From: a virus
Reading direction: 5' to 3' (one strand)
IMG/VR virus record: IMGVR_UViG_3300042691_018638
Span: 1 to 26,854 of that record
DNA: 26,854 nt
The notes under the pieces were generated by a model, which had not been told where the DNA came from, searched no databases, and worked only from the letters and a program-made list of their open reading frames with translations. Position 1 is the stretch's first letter. The number at the start of each line of letters is the position of its first letter. The translations under genes and the position numbers were made by a program. This document shows, piece by piece, positions 19,195 to 26,854 of this stretch.

Positions 19195-21456
19195 TTAAAT
19201 TTTGTCGTAATAAAAACCGATGTCACACTGAGGTACGTTAGCACCCGTGTACGAGTAAGTGTAGTATGTTGACTTATCGGCAAGCGTAACTAACTTTAAG
19301 TTAGTTAGAAAGTAGGAACGCGGGCTTTTGTTCAACGTACTGTTTAAGTTATTAAGCGTGCTTTTAGTTAGTATTGTTGTAAAGGCGCTGATCAACGCAC
19401 TAGCTAACACCGCCGAACTGCTGTTAGAGGGTAACCTAATGTAAGGTATTCTAAATCCTTTTGCGTCTCTGTTTAAAATCGGTGCTTTACTAAGTAGTAG
19501 CAGTGGATTATCAAAATAACCACGGCAGTAAACGCGCATCACATACGCAATTGAAACCTGCTGATCGACGGTTAGCGCAAGTTTAAAAAAGTTAGCAGTA
19601 GCCGGAACTGATACAGTAGTCGCATCTAGCGCGGTCACACCACCCTTGACAAGCCCCGCTAACGGAGCACCGTTTACGAGTACGGAAGCCATCCGTGGAT
19701 ACCATCGCAGGGTGCGGTTTGTATCTGAGTAGTAATAGAATGGATTAGTTACTCGTGTGTAGTTATCAGCGATGCTCTTAGTAAATGTTGCTTGTGCATA
19801 AAGTTGATACATAAAATCACCGAAATGCAATCGAATTATGGGTAGCTCGGCGGTAAGGAAAAGCGCTTGTGCAACGTTCGGTTCGTCCCACTTAATGGAC
19901 AGCACGTAGGCATCCTCGATCGCAGAAGCGGATTTTACCGGCGTAAGCGTAGCTGTAAATTTGCTTAAATCTATGTGACTGTAGGCTGCCTCGTTGCGCG
20001 CTTCGTTAAATATCTTTTGAACAACACAGTTATAGACTCCACCAGTCTCATCAAAGTAAGCGGATTTGTATATGTACCCTAGAGTACCGCTAGCAGCAGT
20101 GTAGGAACTTTCGTACTGCGCTGTTCTGCTTATGCCAACTGCAGCATTGGGCAAAGAACCGCGGATCATCAGCTTTGTCTTTTGCACTGTTGTGGACACT
20201 TGGCCCACAGCATCATAAGTCTCAGTCTTTGGATTGTCGGGCTGTATAAACTCCAACATAAAAGTTTTCTCTTGAGTAGCATCTATCACGTTCTTAGGTG
20301 TGGTAAAACTTATTTTTACGTGAAAGTTCGAGGAGTCAGCGGGAACGCCGCCGTTAGTAGAAGTAAAGATTGTGGTAGGGTGGCCAATAAAGTAATCAAT
20401 TATCTTAAGTGAGTGCACTAAAGGTAAGAATTTTACCGGTGTAAAGCTGGTTAGCGCTGCTCCCGAGATTGATGCATTTCCCGTAAACGCTTCTGAGTTT
20501 GCCGAGTAAGTAAAGCTGACTGTTGGATAGGACGTTGAGTAACCGCTGTTCACTCCTTTAGCCACAACGTTTCGTAACAAACTCGTGCGAGCGTTAAGCG
20601 CACCTCCAATCACATTTATTTTTTCAGATGCGTTTGTGCCGACACCACTGAGTGTGGCTGTTAGCCAAAGTGCATCCGATGTAATCGGTGCAGCAAACGT
20701 AGCCTTAAGAGTCAAATACTCTTTTGTTGGCCGGTAGGAAACGAAATCTCCCGGACTGTACACGTAAGGGTACGCAGTGGCAGATGTAGCGGTCAGGCTA
20801 GATCTCAGCACTGTAGTCAACGATCCAAACGCTAGCGATGTGCTGTACACTACTGCAGCCTCAGTGGCGTTAAAATAATACATTCTAAAGGTAACCGGTA
20901 CCGCCATCGTGTAAAAATCGCTATCAATAAACTGTTGCAGATTGCGATAGTCACCGGCATAGTATCCCTGCGCTAGCGTTTTTTGTGTGTTAAACACCCA
21001 AGTCAAAATTGACTCAACTGTAGCTACGCTTAACTGAATTTTGTAGTTGTAAAGATTGTCACCGTTGCCCGCAGCTCGTTGACCCGGTAGCGTAACGATG
21101 CGATCATCCCCGTCACCGCGATACAGTAGCTGTGCTTTTCGTGGTACGGTTGCTTCTAAGAACTCAACAGTAAGTTCTGCGCGCTCTACTGATTCCAGAT
21201 CGGGGTTGTACCCGTAAAACTCAATTGGCGTCATGTAGAACAACCGCTTGACACCGTCTACAATAAAGTTTTGCATAAGCACGGGAGGCACACTGTTACT
21301 TGGTTTTGGCTGCAGCACTACGTGTGACTGATTATCCTGCAGCGCCGACGTTACCTCTAAGTAAGAGGTGTCTTTTAAAAAATCGTTTATGTCTGGAAAT
21401 TTAAGATTCTTCTGATAGTCTCTGTCAATTCTTGGTAGCGGTGTTATCTTACTCAT
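19195..21456 (-). CDS. Large virion structural (tail/baseplate) protein
   Basis: 753-aa protein without a family I recognise. It is rich in Ser, Thr, Tyr and Val with long alternating beta-strand patterns, and has no signal peptide or membrane segment, as in phage baseplate or fibre-proximal proteins. Aromatic-rich patches (KLALTVDQQVSIAYVMRVYCRGYFDNPLLLL, around residue 626-656) suggest a beta-sandwich domain. It lies between the 811-aa protein and the tail fibre, so it probably connects baseplate and fibre or forms a side fibre. ATG at 21456 overlaps the preceding stop as ATGA, with GGGAG upstream. The function is inferred from position and composition. Confidence 0.7.
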   Translation of the reverse strand: MSKITPLPRIDRDYQKNLKFPDINDFLKDTSYLEVTSALQDNQSHVVLQPKPSNSVPPVLMQNFIVDGVKRLFYMTPIEFYGYNPDLESVERAELTVEFLEATVPRKAQLLYRGDGDDRIVTLPGQRAAGNGDNLYNYKIQLSVATVESILTWVFNTQKTLAQGYYAGDYRNLQQFIDSDFYTMAVPVTFRMYYFNATEAAVVYSTSLAFGSLTTVLRSSLTATSATAYPYVYSPGDFVSYRPTKEYLTLKATFAAPITSDALWLTATLSGVGTNASEKINVIGGALNARTSLLRNVVAKGVNSGYSTSYPTVSFTYSANSEAFTGNASISGAALTSFTPVKFLPLVHSLKIIDYFIGHPTTIFTSTNGGVPADSSNFHVKISFTTPKNVIDATQEKTFMLEFIQPDNPKTETYDAVGQVSTTVQKTKLMIRGSLPNAAVGISRTAQYESSYTAASGTLGYIYKSAYFDETGGVYNCVVQKIFNEARNEAAYSHIDLSKFTATLTPVKSASAIEDAYVLSIKWDEPNVAQALFLTAELPIIRLHFGDFMYQLYAQATFTKSIADNYTRVTNPFYYYSDTNRTLRWYPRMASVLVNGAPLAGLVKGGVTALDATTVSVPATANFFKLALTVDQQVSIAYVMRVYCRGYFDNPLLLLSKAPILNRDAKGFRIPYIRLPSNSSSAVLASALISAFTTILTKSTLNNLNSTLNKSPRSYFLTNLKLVTLADKSTYYTYSYTGANVPQCDIGFYYDKI

Positions 21457-23888
21457 GGTACTCCCATTGTCTCGGCCGCATAGTATACGTCACCGGTTAA
21501 ATAATAGCGTTCGCCGTATTGAAGTCCGGCCAAAGAGGCAAATCCAATAATGACTGTCTCCAACGTTGCCCCTGTAAGTGACTGCGAGTTAGCGAACTCG
21601 AACTGAAGTGGGGCTGGAAACATTTCTGTAGGATTATCGCGGTACAATTTGTTGAAGCCACCCCAACCAATAGTAATATCTTTGCCGCGCACTACCAAGT
21701 AATCAGTCTGACGCGTTTGACTAAGGTAGACAGTTAACTCTTCAAGCCGTCCGATACGGAGTGCGTCTGGATTTTTACCTCCTACTCTAAGGCGCTCGTA
21801 CTCTTTAAGCATGCTTTGCGGCTTTGCCCAAAATACCGGTACGTAGCGGTAGACGTCGGTTAAGTAGATTGCTTCTTTAATCTGATTAAGCTTCGTGTTC
21901 ATGTCGTTTAGCGTACTGAGCAGTCCTGAATAAGTTGTCTCCTCAAAACTCTCATAACGGGGAAAATTACTTACTACGAAACCAGAAGATTTTTTTGAAA
22001 CTTCTGCAATGCGTATGGTTGATATGTAGCTGCCCTTATTAAACGGCGTGCCTTGTGAGCTTTCTTGTATGTCTATGCTAAAGTCGGTGTAGGCCGTTGG
22101 ATCATCTGTAAGGTAACTAACCGGGTGATTATCTAGTCCACTCAGCACCGTCCCGTAAACACCCGGATAGTAGCGGCCTGAATAACTTGTTTGCGGTACA
22201 AACGTAAAGTTAAACTGATCGAAATACGTACCGGTTGCAATATCAACCTTGCCCGTACGGGGGCCGTAAAAAAATTTAGTACTTGTACCTAATACCAAAC
22301 CCGACTTAGCGCTGTAGTAGGTTACGCCGCCATCTATCGGAGAAGGGCGGATAAAGTAAAATCCACCAAAAAACGGTGTACTAAAAAACGAGGTCTTTTT
22401 TAAAAACATTGTCTCGGAAATAGGCACTGCGTTACCTACAGGCCGTACAGTGACACCGGTAATGTTTAGTACTCCACTATACGTTGCGGTAGTGCCTTTT
22501 TTCGGGTCGGTTACTGTACGGTTACCGACACTGTGAATTGGCCCTTGTCGTGATATTTGTGACGACATGTCAGCCGAGCCGACATAATCAGACGACTGCG
22601 CGGCTAAAGGAGCAATGCCGGGATTTTTAGCATCCCACGTCGCTAACTCAGGTTTAGTAGGCACCAGTGCCCGATACGGAAGTCGATACGACATGGCATT
22701 GGTTACTGTGTCGGAAAGTATGCCTTGTAAAGTAAAAGCTGTTTTTGAGTTAACGTTAACTAAAAACGAAACAGTCACCGTGTCGTGTACTTTAAAGTTT
22801 TTTTGTGTGTAGTAACGCGCCTCTTGTGCGTATAAATTAAAGTAATTAAGCTCAGCAGCGTTATAAACTCCCCAAGAACTAAGGAAGGACACATCGTCTG
22901 CAACATACAAAGGAAAAGCACTGGTACCGTTAAGTACTTGATCCCAAATACTTGCACGTACAGGACTATCGTATTTTTTAAAAAACGTAACTAAGTGTTT
23001 CTGATTGTTTACCATTGTACTAAGTTGATCTAATCCTGTGATTGTAGGTAAGTTAACCCACGGGGTTTCGTAGAGATCGTGATCTATGTTTGCGTAAACC
23101 ATCGAAAAGTAAAATCGCCTACCGTCCAAACCAACAATTTGCGCGCGATCACGTAGTGCAATTTTAAACTTAAGTGTAACAATTTCACCTTGTACAAAAT
23201 TAAATTGAGTCAAGTCAATTTTATACTCAGCATACCCATCGACTTGCTGCGGACTACCCTCAACGTTTGGATTAATTGTGTTCGGTCTCCACTCCGATGT
23301 GGCCGCGTCAGTAAACGAGTATGAGTTTAGCGCGGCATTGTGAGGTTGTTTGTACTTGGACTTAACTGAGCTCCAGTACACCCACGATCTTACGTATTTT
23401 TTGTACGTTGCGTTGCTAATTAACTCGTTTATAGGGACATCCGTGTAACGAAGCACAAGGAACAGGCTGACTGAATCTGCTCCAGTTTGGAGTGCTACTT
23501 TGTTCACTGGCAACGTGCTGGCTTCGATCATAGGAAATGTTTGAAACCCCAAACGAAGCGTGTGCATACCTTCCCTGTAAATAAAGGAGCCACGCCACGT
23601 GTCAATCTCCTCTATCTCTGGTTTACCAGTAAGAGCGATGTACTCACCGGGAGTTACTGACCCATCTGGATTAGTAATCGGTTCACTTACTACTTGTTTG
23701 TCAGCAGCAACAAATCGTGTTAAGTAAAACATAGGCGGCGCTAATTTCCAACTAGACAAAAACAATGGCGTGGACCCATACACAATTTGATCTAAAATTT
23801 CAGTGTTCTGTGCAAAATTATTTAAATCCTGCGCGGAAACTTCTTGACCGTTGTACACAGATGGCACGTCCGCCAACGCAAAAATCAT
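21453..23888 (-). CDS. Large virion structural (tail/baseplate) protein
   Basis: 811 aa. The N-terminus MIFALADVPSVYNGQEVSAQDLNNFAQNTEILDQ resembles the start of several phage structural proteins with a G-x-x-x-x-A-x-D-x-N-x-x-x-x-N-T pattern. The rest is Tyr/Ser/Thr-rich beta structure. Near the C-terminus a region GRLEELTVYLSQTRQTDYLVVRGKDITIGWGG may be a small domain. It is part of the tail module, next to the probable hub protein. No peptidase, lysozyme or depolymerase motif was recognised. ATG at 23888 has AGGAGA upstream. The function as a baseplate or side-fibre component is inferred from neighbours. Confidence 0.7.
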   Translation of the reverse strand: MIFALADVPSVYNGQEVSAQDLNNFAQNTEILDQIVYGSTPLFLSSWKLAPPMFYLTRFVAADKQVVSEPITNPDGSVTPGEYIALTGKPEIEEIDTWRGSFIYREGMHTLRLGFQTFPMIEASTLPVNKVALQTGADSVSLFLVLRYTDVPINELISNATYKKYVRSWVYWSSVKSKYKQPHNAALNSYSFTDAATSEWRPNTINPNVEGSPQQVDGYAEYKIDLTQFNFVQGEIVTLKFKIALRDRAQIVGLDGRRFYFSMVYANIDHDLYETPWVNLPTITGLDQLSTMVNNQKHLVTFFKKYDSPVRASIWDQVLNGTSAFPLYVADDVSFLSSWGVYNAAELNYFNLYAQEARYYTQKNFKVHDTVTVSFLVNVNSKTAFTLQGILSDTVTNAMSYRLPYRALVPTKPELATWDAKNPGIAPLAAQSSDYVGSADMSSQISRQGPIHSVGNRTVTDPKKGTTATYSGVLNITGVTVRPVGNAVPISETMFLKKTSFFSTPFFGGFYFIRPSPIDGGVTYYSAKSGLVLGTSTKFFYGPRTGKVDIATGTYFDQFNFTFVPQTSYSGRYYPGVYGTVLSGLDNHPVSYLTDDPTAYTDFSIDIQESSQGTPFNKGSYISTIRIAEVSKKSSGFVVSNFPRYESFEETTYSGLLSTLNDMNTKLNQIKEAIYLTDVYRYVPVFWAKPQSMLKEYERLRVGGKNPDALRIGRLEELTVYLSQTRQTDYLVVRGKDITIGWGGFNKLYRDNPTEMFPAPLQFEFANSQSLTGATLETVIIGFASLAGLQYGERYYLTGDVYYAAETMGVP

Positions 23889-23897
23889 AAGTTTCTC

Positions 23898-25652
23898 CTA
23901 CCAAGATAAATTTTTTGTATCAGTCGGCGCATAGGCGTTACCCACCACAAAAAACTGATCTCGCTGTTTAATGTCGCTTACATCGACTAAACCAACGTCC
24001 ATGAACGCGCCTGTCTTTTTAATTACAATATCTACAACTTTGTAACTACCTTGCAGATTGTAAGCTAAGCTGTTTAGAGTAATTACATCGTTTAACACTA
24101 AAGATGGATTGTAAACTAAATCCACAATTCGAACTACTGGTCGTGGGCGTTTGTGTAAATACTTTATCACGTTGGCTAATCGCATTGCCTGATCTTTTGA
24201 CTGAATGTATGGGTTTTCATTTACACGCACTTCTCTAAACCCACTGGGTACAACGCCCGCGTTTACTAAGCCTGAAAACTGCAGCGGAATATCTACTTTG
24301 ATCGTTTGCGGTTCTCCAGCGGCTACAGGTATACCGAACAACGTGATGTGTGCTAAGTAAAGTGAACGCACAGGATCGTTGTTCTTAACAACTAAGGTCA
24401 TAAACTGGCCGGGAGTCTTAGTCACGTCCTGCTCGGTTACCCACCCTGATGTGGTTGTGTAACGTTTCTTTGGAAAATACAGTGCAGTAAGTCGCGGAAC
24501 TTTTAATTGAACTGTGGCTGTTTCGCCGGTGTAGTCAACAGCACGCACGAAGTCCCGCGAGTCGATAAACTCATCGATACCGAAGTACCCACCGCTAGCA
24601 CCAAACGAGATGCCTGATCCGTAGTACGTGTTGTTCGTAAGTCGATCAACGGGTTGTGGAAATTCTACGTCGTGAGAGTACTCTTCGTTGTACACAAGGT
24701 ACTTACCCACGGGGTCATCAAGCACCGCTTTGTTGGCCCCGAGATAACGCGCTGAGAACGTAATTACTACCTTACCGTAGGTATTAATTGATTCCTCATC
24801 GACAGACAAAGAGCGAAACATACTGTCGGTGATAGTTATATTCTTAGGTGCACTTGCAAATGAATGCGGATTAATATACTTTACCACGCCTTCGGGTGTC
24901 TGTGTTATTTGACCGCCTGTCGCTGCAGACAACGATACAAGATCGTCAAACACGTTCTCTTGATTGAGCCATGTAAAGTTAGGTACAATCGGAGCATGGT
25001 CGCAATCGTACCAAAATCGTACGTTTTCAGCACTTCGCACTGTTTGTTCTTTGTATTTATACGGGCGTCCGCCCATTAACCAAAAAATACTGTTCATTGT
25101 ACCTGTGTAGGATCCTGACAGAGTCGTTGGATCTTGACTACGGTACAGCTCACCCCATTGACCACTAACCGCGGTAGACCATGGCTGCGGTGGATCGGGC
25201 ACGTACGTAGCTGCAGCTTTGTTTCTCCAAAGAGGCGTGTAGTGCTTGTAGTAATCAAGGTAACGTATAAATCCACAGGCTTTGTAGCTAATACCGTTTA
25301 GTTCCTCTCCGCGTGTTTCGAGGAATCCGTTGAACGCTGAGTAGAAATTTACCGAATCAATAGAGTAGTAAATCTTGACCGTTGCCATACGCCAATTGTA
25401 TGTGCGTGATGTTACTTGCGTTAAATTGTTTTTAATTAGCATTAGCATTGCTGTAGGCGGGGAAGTCACTCCCAGTGTAATACCCGCGCCGTAATCAATG
25501 CTCGTACTGTGTGAAATAGTCACGTCCTGTACTACCTTAGACGGTAGCAAGTACTGTGAAGGCGGGAACGGATACGACGGTGCAGTTGATGCGACGTCCA
25601 AGCTTTCCCCCAAGGGTGCAATGTAGACACGGTACGATAGCAGGTAGTTCAT
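23898..25652 (-). CDS. Probable tail hub / baseplate protein
   Basis: 584 aa. The sequence has features of tail hub proteins: an N-terminal beta domain (YLLSYRVYIAPLGES, then KVVQDVTISHSTSIDYGAG), NVFDDLVSLSAATGGQITQTPEGVVKYINP around residue 235-265 (a module like the receptor-domain helix in gp27/gp44-type hubs), and a C-terminal RPRPVVRIVDLVYNPSLVLNDVITL followed by GSYKVVDIVIKKTGAFMDVGLVDV, a pattern common in phage hub and tip proteins. It would form the ring at the tail tip after the tape-measure gene. ATG at 25652 overlaps the previous stop as ATGA, with AAGGTGA at about 8 bases. The precise family is not certain. Confidence 0.65.
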   Translation of the reverse strand: MNYLLSYRVYIAPLGESLDVASTAPSYPFPPSQYLLPSKVVQDVTISHSTSIDYGAGITLGVTSPPTAMLMLIKNNLTQVTSRTYNWRMATVKIYYSIDSVNFYSAFNGFLETRGEELNGISYKACGFIRYLDYYKHYTPLWRNKAAATYVPDPPQPWSTAVSGQWGELYRSQDPTTLSGSYTGTMNSIFWLMGGRPYKYKEQTVRSAENVRFWYDCDHAPIVPNFTWLNQENVFDDLVSLSAATGGQITQTPEGVVKYINPHSFASAPKNITITDSMFRSLSVDEESINTYGKVVITFSARYLGANKAVLDDPVGKYLVYNEEYSHDVEFPQPVDRLTNNTYYGSGISFGASGGYFGIDEFIDSRDFVRAVDYTGETATVQLKVPRLTALYFPKKRYTTTSGWVTEQDVTKTPGQFMTLVVKNNDPVRSLYLAHITLFGIPVAAGEPQTIKVDIPLQFSGLVNAGVVPSGFREVRVNENPYIQSKDQAMRLANVIKYLHKRPRPVVRIVDLVYNPSLVLNDVITLNSLAYNLQGSYKVVDIVIKKTGAFMDVGLVDVSDIKQRDQFFVVGNAYAPTDTKNLSW

Positions 25653-26065
25653 ATCTCGATCACCTTGAACGACACTGAGTAATACGGAATGCTAGTAAGC
25701 GATACATTGTTTGCCCGTAATTCTGCAGACCACGTGTTCATATCGGGGATTACTTGGTACTCGACTCCGTCCATACCGAACACCATAGCGGTGCCGCTCA
25801 ATGCTAGTGCCGTGTATACACGTTTAAGTCCGAGCACTGTAGCTAACGGGTATGTAACCGAGCCCGAGTAAATTACCAGATCCCACATTATATCCCACTG
25901 CCGCTTATACGCACGGTGCAAGTAGCTCACCGCTCCGTCAACAGCATCAAGTCGCTCTCCAACGTTTGCAATAGCTTCGCGTACCGAAGTTGCTTTTAAA
26001 TCAGTTCTAAACGCAGTAGTTCCTAAGTAGCCGCTTAAATAGATTGGATTAATTGTGTATGTCAT
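25649..26065 (-). CDS. Hypothetical tail-module protein (138 aa)
   Basis: 138-aa protein I do not recognise. It has an N-terminal strand-rich piece (MTYTINPIYLSGYLGTTAFR), a helical middle (KATSVREAIANVGERLDAVDGAVSYLHRAYKRQWDI) and C-terminal beta strands (YQVIPDMNTWSAELRANNVSLTSIPYYSVSFKVIEI). Its size and place between the tape-measure and hub genes fit a distal tail or tail-tip connector, though there is no sequence proof. ATG at 26065 has GGAGG about 4 bases upstream; an upstream in-frame start would fall inside the 5' hairpin. It is the first gene behind the promoter at 26104-26132 and shares ATGA with the hub gene. Confidence 0.65.
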   Translation of the reverse strand: MTYTINPIYLSGYLGTTAFRTDLKATSVREAIANVGERLDAVDGAVSYLHRAYKRQWDIMWDLVIYSGSVTYPLATVLGLKRVYTALALSGTAMVFGMDGVEYQVIPDMNTWSAELRANNVSLTSIPYYSVSFKVIEI

Positions 26066-26075
26066 AAACCTCCAA

Positions 26076-26100
26076 GGGCAGGGGATGTAATCCCCCACCC
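26076..26100 (-). other. 5'-leader hairpin
   Basis: On the minus strand a GC-rich stem-loop with a TAC loop forms just after the predicted -10 (an 11-bp stem with two G-U pairs). The predicted transcript start lies at about 26097, so the core of the stem would be at or very near the 5' end of the mRNA. The SD GGAGG begins a few bases after it. No T-run follows, so it is a poor terminator. A 5'-terminal hairpin like this usually protects mRNA from decay. Confidence 0.55.
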
Positions 26101-26103
26101 TTT

Positions 26104-26132
26104 AGTATACGTTATTTTTAAGTAAAGATCAA
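26104..26132 (-). promoter_or_regulatory. Predicted sigma70 promoter for the tail hub unit
   Basis: On the minus strand TTGATC (26127-26132, 4 of 6) and TATACT (26104-26109, 5 of 6) are 17 bases apart, with an AT-rich spacer. The -35 is 6 bases downstream of the preceding stop. It is the only stretch in the tail module long enough for a promoter and is followed by the 5' hairpin and the 138-aa gene. Confidence 0.6.
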
Positions 26133-26138
26133 CTGTTG

Positions 26139-26854
26139 TTAGCGTGAAAAAATACCTCTTGGACGGCCATCGTCTTCAGGCACAACGAGCGGCTTATCTT
26201 CCTGATCGGTGCTGTTGCCTATAGTTAGCACACGCAGCGCCCACTTGCCATTAACTTTAGCAAGTGCTGCAGCTATACCGTTTGACGGTAATTCCACACC
26301 GGTGGCAGTCACATCCCGTTTAGGGATGTTTGCCTCTAAGCTAGCCATAAAGGCGCGCTTTGCATCCGAGTCAGCCGATCCATATAGCGCATCGCCTAAC
26401 CGATTCATGTTTGCAAATGTCTGTGCTTCGCCTTCACTGTAATTACCACTAAGCATCAATGCTTCTGCTCTTGACTGTTCTGCAAGGTAGGTCATTACCG
26501 CAGTGTAACCCTTAGCCATCTCGCCGGGAATCTGCGTGGCAATTTCTCTAGCCGCGTCGATAAACGCTTGCTTGAGGTCAAAGATCTGACGGCCAAACTG
26601 AAGATCTTGATCCTCTAGCTGCTGCTGCATTTTTCTATTGAAATCGTCTAGACTCTGCACTAATCCCAGTACAGTGGTACTTGCGTTGTTCGTTATGTTT
26701 GCAAAAGCTTCTGTCCACGCGTCTTGAAACATCTCCGCAGTGTTTGATATTGCAGAAAGTTTTTGACTTACCAACGCAATAGCTTCGGCTGTTCGTGCCG
26801 AGCTTAACTCAAAGTCGTCCATTGCTTTTCGCGCAGCGGCAATTTGCAACGGAT
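26139..26854 (-). CDS. Probable tape-measure protein, C-terminal part (cut by window edge)
   Basis: The last 238 or so codons of a longer gene. The frame stays open through the right edge with no credible start (the first in-frame TTG at 26849 has Pro upstream in the same frame), so this is a 3' fragment. The sequence is Ala-, Gln- and Ser-rich and helical (RTAEAIALVSQKLSAISNTAEMF; DDFNRKMQQQLEDQDLQFGRQIFDLKQAFIDAAREIATQI) and ends in a polar tail (PEDDGRPRGIFSR). That composition and its place just before tail-tip genes fit the C-terminal end of a tape-measure protein. The rest of the gene is needed to confirm this. TAA is at 26139-26141. Confidence 0.55.
   Translation of the reverse strand, partial: PLQIAAARKAMDDFELSSARTAEAIALVSQKLSAISNTAEMFQDAWTEAFANITNNASTTVLGLVQSLDDFNRKMQQQLEDQDLQFGRQIFDLKQAFIDAAREIATQIPGEMAKGYTAVMTYLAEQSRAEALMLSGNYSEGEAQTFANMNRLGDALYGSADSDAKRAFMASLEANIPKRDVTATGVELPSNGIAAALAKVNGKWALRVLTIGNSTDQEDKPLVVPEDDGRPRGIFSR

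Noticed and set aside
26076-26100. Hairpin as intrinsic terminator of the tape-measure transcript
   Set aside because: No T-run follows on the minus strand, and it lies downstream of a good -10 box next to an SD, so a 5'-leader role fits better.

Overview
The window is a piece of a tailed double-stranded DNA bacteriophage genome (Caudoviricetes). All recognisable genes lie on the minus strand, so transcription runs from the right end of the window to the left. The evidence is an A-family DNA polymerase, DnaB-type helicase, DnaG/Toprim primase, RecA-like recombinase, ThyX, a Cas4-like nuclease, a phage-encoded tRNA and a run of large tail proteins including a tail fibre and its assembly chaperone. 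No integrase, ribosomal or host-type metabolic gene is seen, which fits a virulent phage or a viral contig. The host cannot be named. Good sigma70-like promoters and Shine-Dalgarno sites in front of most genes point to an ordinary bacterial host.

In transcription order, right to left: (1) 26854-15735 is a tail module. It holds the 3' end of a probable tape-measure gene, a 138-aa protein behind its own predicted promoter and 5' hairpin, a probable baseplate/tail hub protein (584 aa), two large virion proteins (811 and 753 aa), a 1078-aa tail fibre with decapeptide repeats and a glycine-rich domain, and a 73-aa tail-fibre assembly chaperone. (2) 15726-12831 starts at a consensus promoter. It carries a 194-aa protein of unclear role, a GT4 glycosyltransferase, a 56-aa protein and a probable ssDNA-binding protein. 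The last has its own internal promoter and a strong intrinsic terminator. (3) 12816-5331 is the replication/recombination module: primase, helicase, PD-(D/E)XK resolvase-like nuclease, a 103-aa protein, PolA, a small membrane protein, RecA-like ATPase, a coiled-coil protein, a Cas4/RecB-type nuclease and a helix-turn-helix protein. (4) 5331-2308 is a tightly overlapping cluster: metallophosphoesterase with a DNA-binding-like N-terminus, two small zinc-ribbon proteins, an XRE-type HTH protein, ThyX and an Nmad1 (DUF1599) protein. A hairpin terminator follows. (5) 2228-1 holds a SAM methyltransferase and two GT-A glycosyltransferases, then a tRNA-Arg(UCU) flanked by hairpins, the last being terminator-like.

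The replication genes form a nearly complete phage replisome: primase, helicase, polymerase with proofreading, ssDNA-binding protein and recombinase with nucleases. ThyX and Nmad1 suggest nucleotide supply or base modification. Three glycosyltransferases and a methyltransferase suggest that some phage or host component, possibly DNA or a virion protein, is glycosylated. Most gene starts overlap the preceding stop, giving translationally coupled operons. Several internal promoters are predicted to raise expression of particular genes, most clearly the ssDNA-binding protein.

All calls come from reading the sequence and recalling family motifs. No database search was run.
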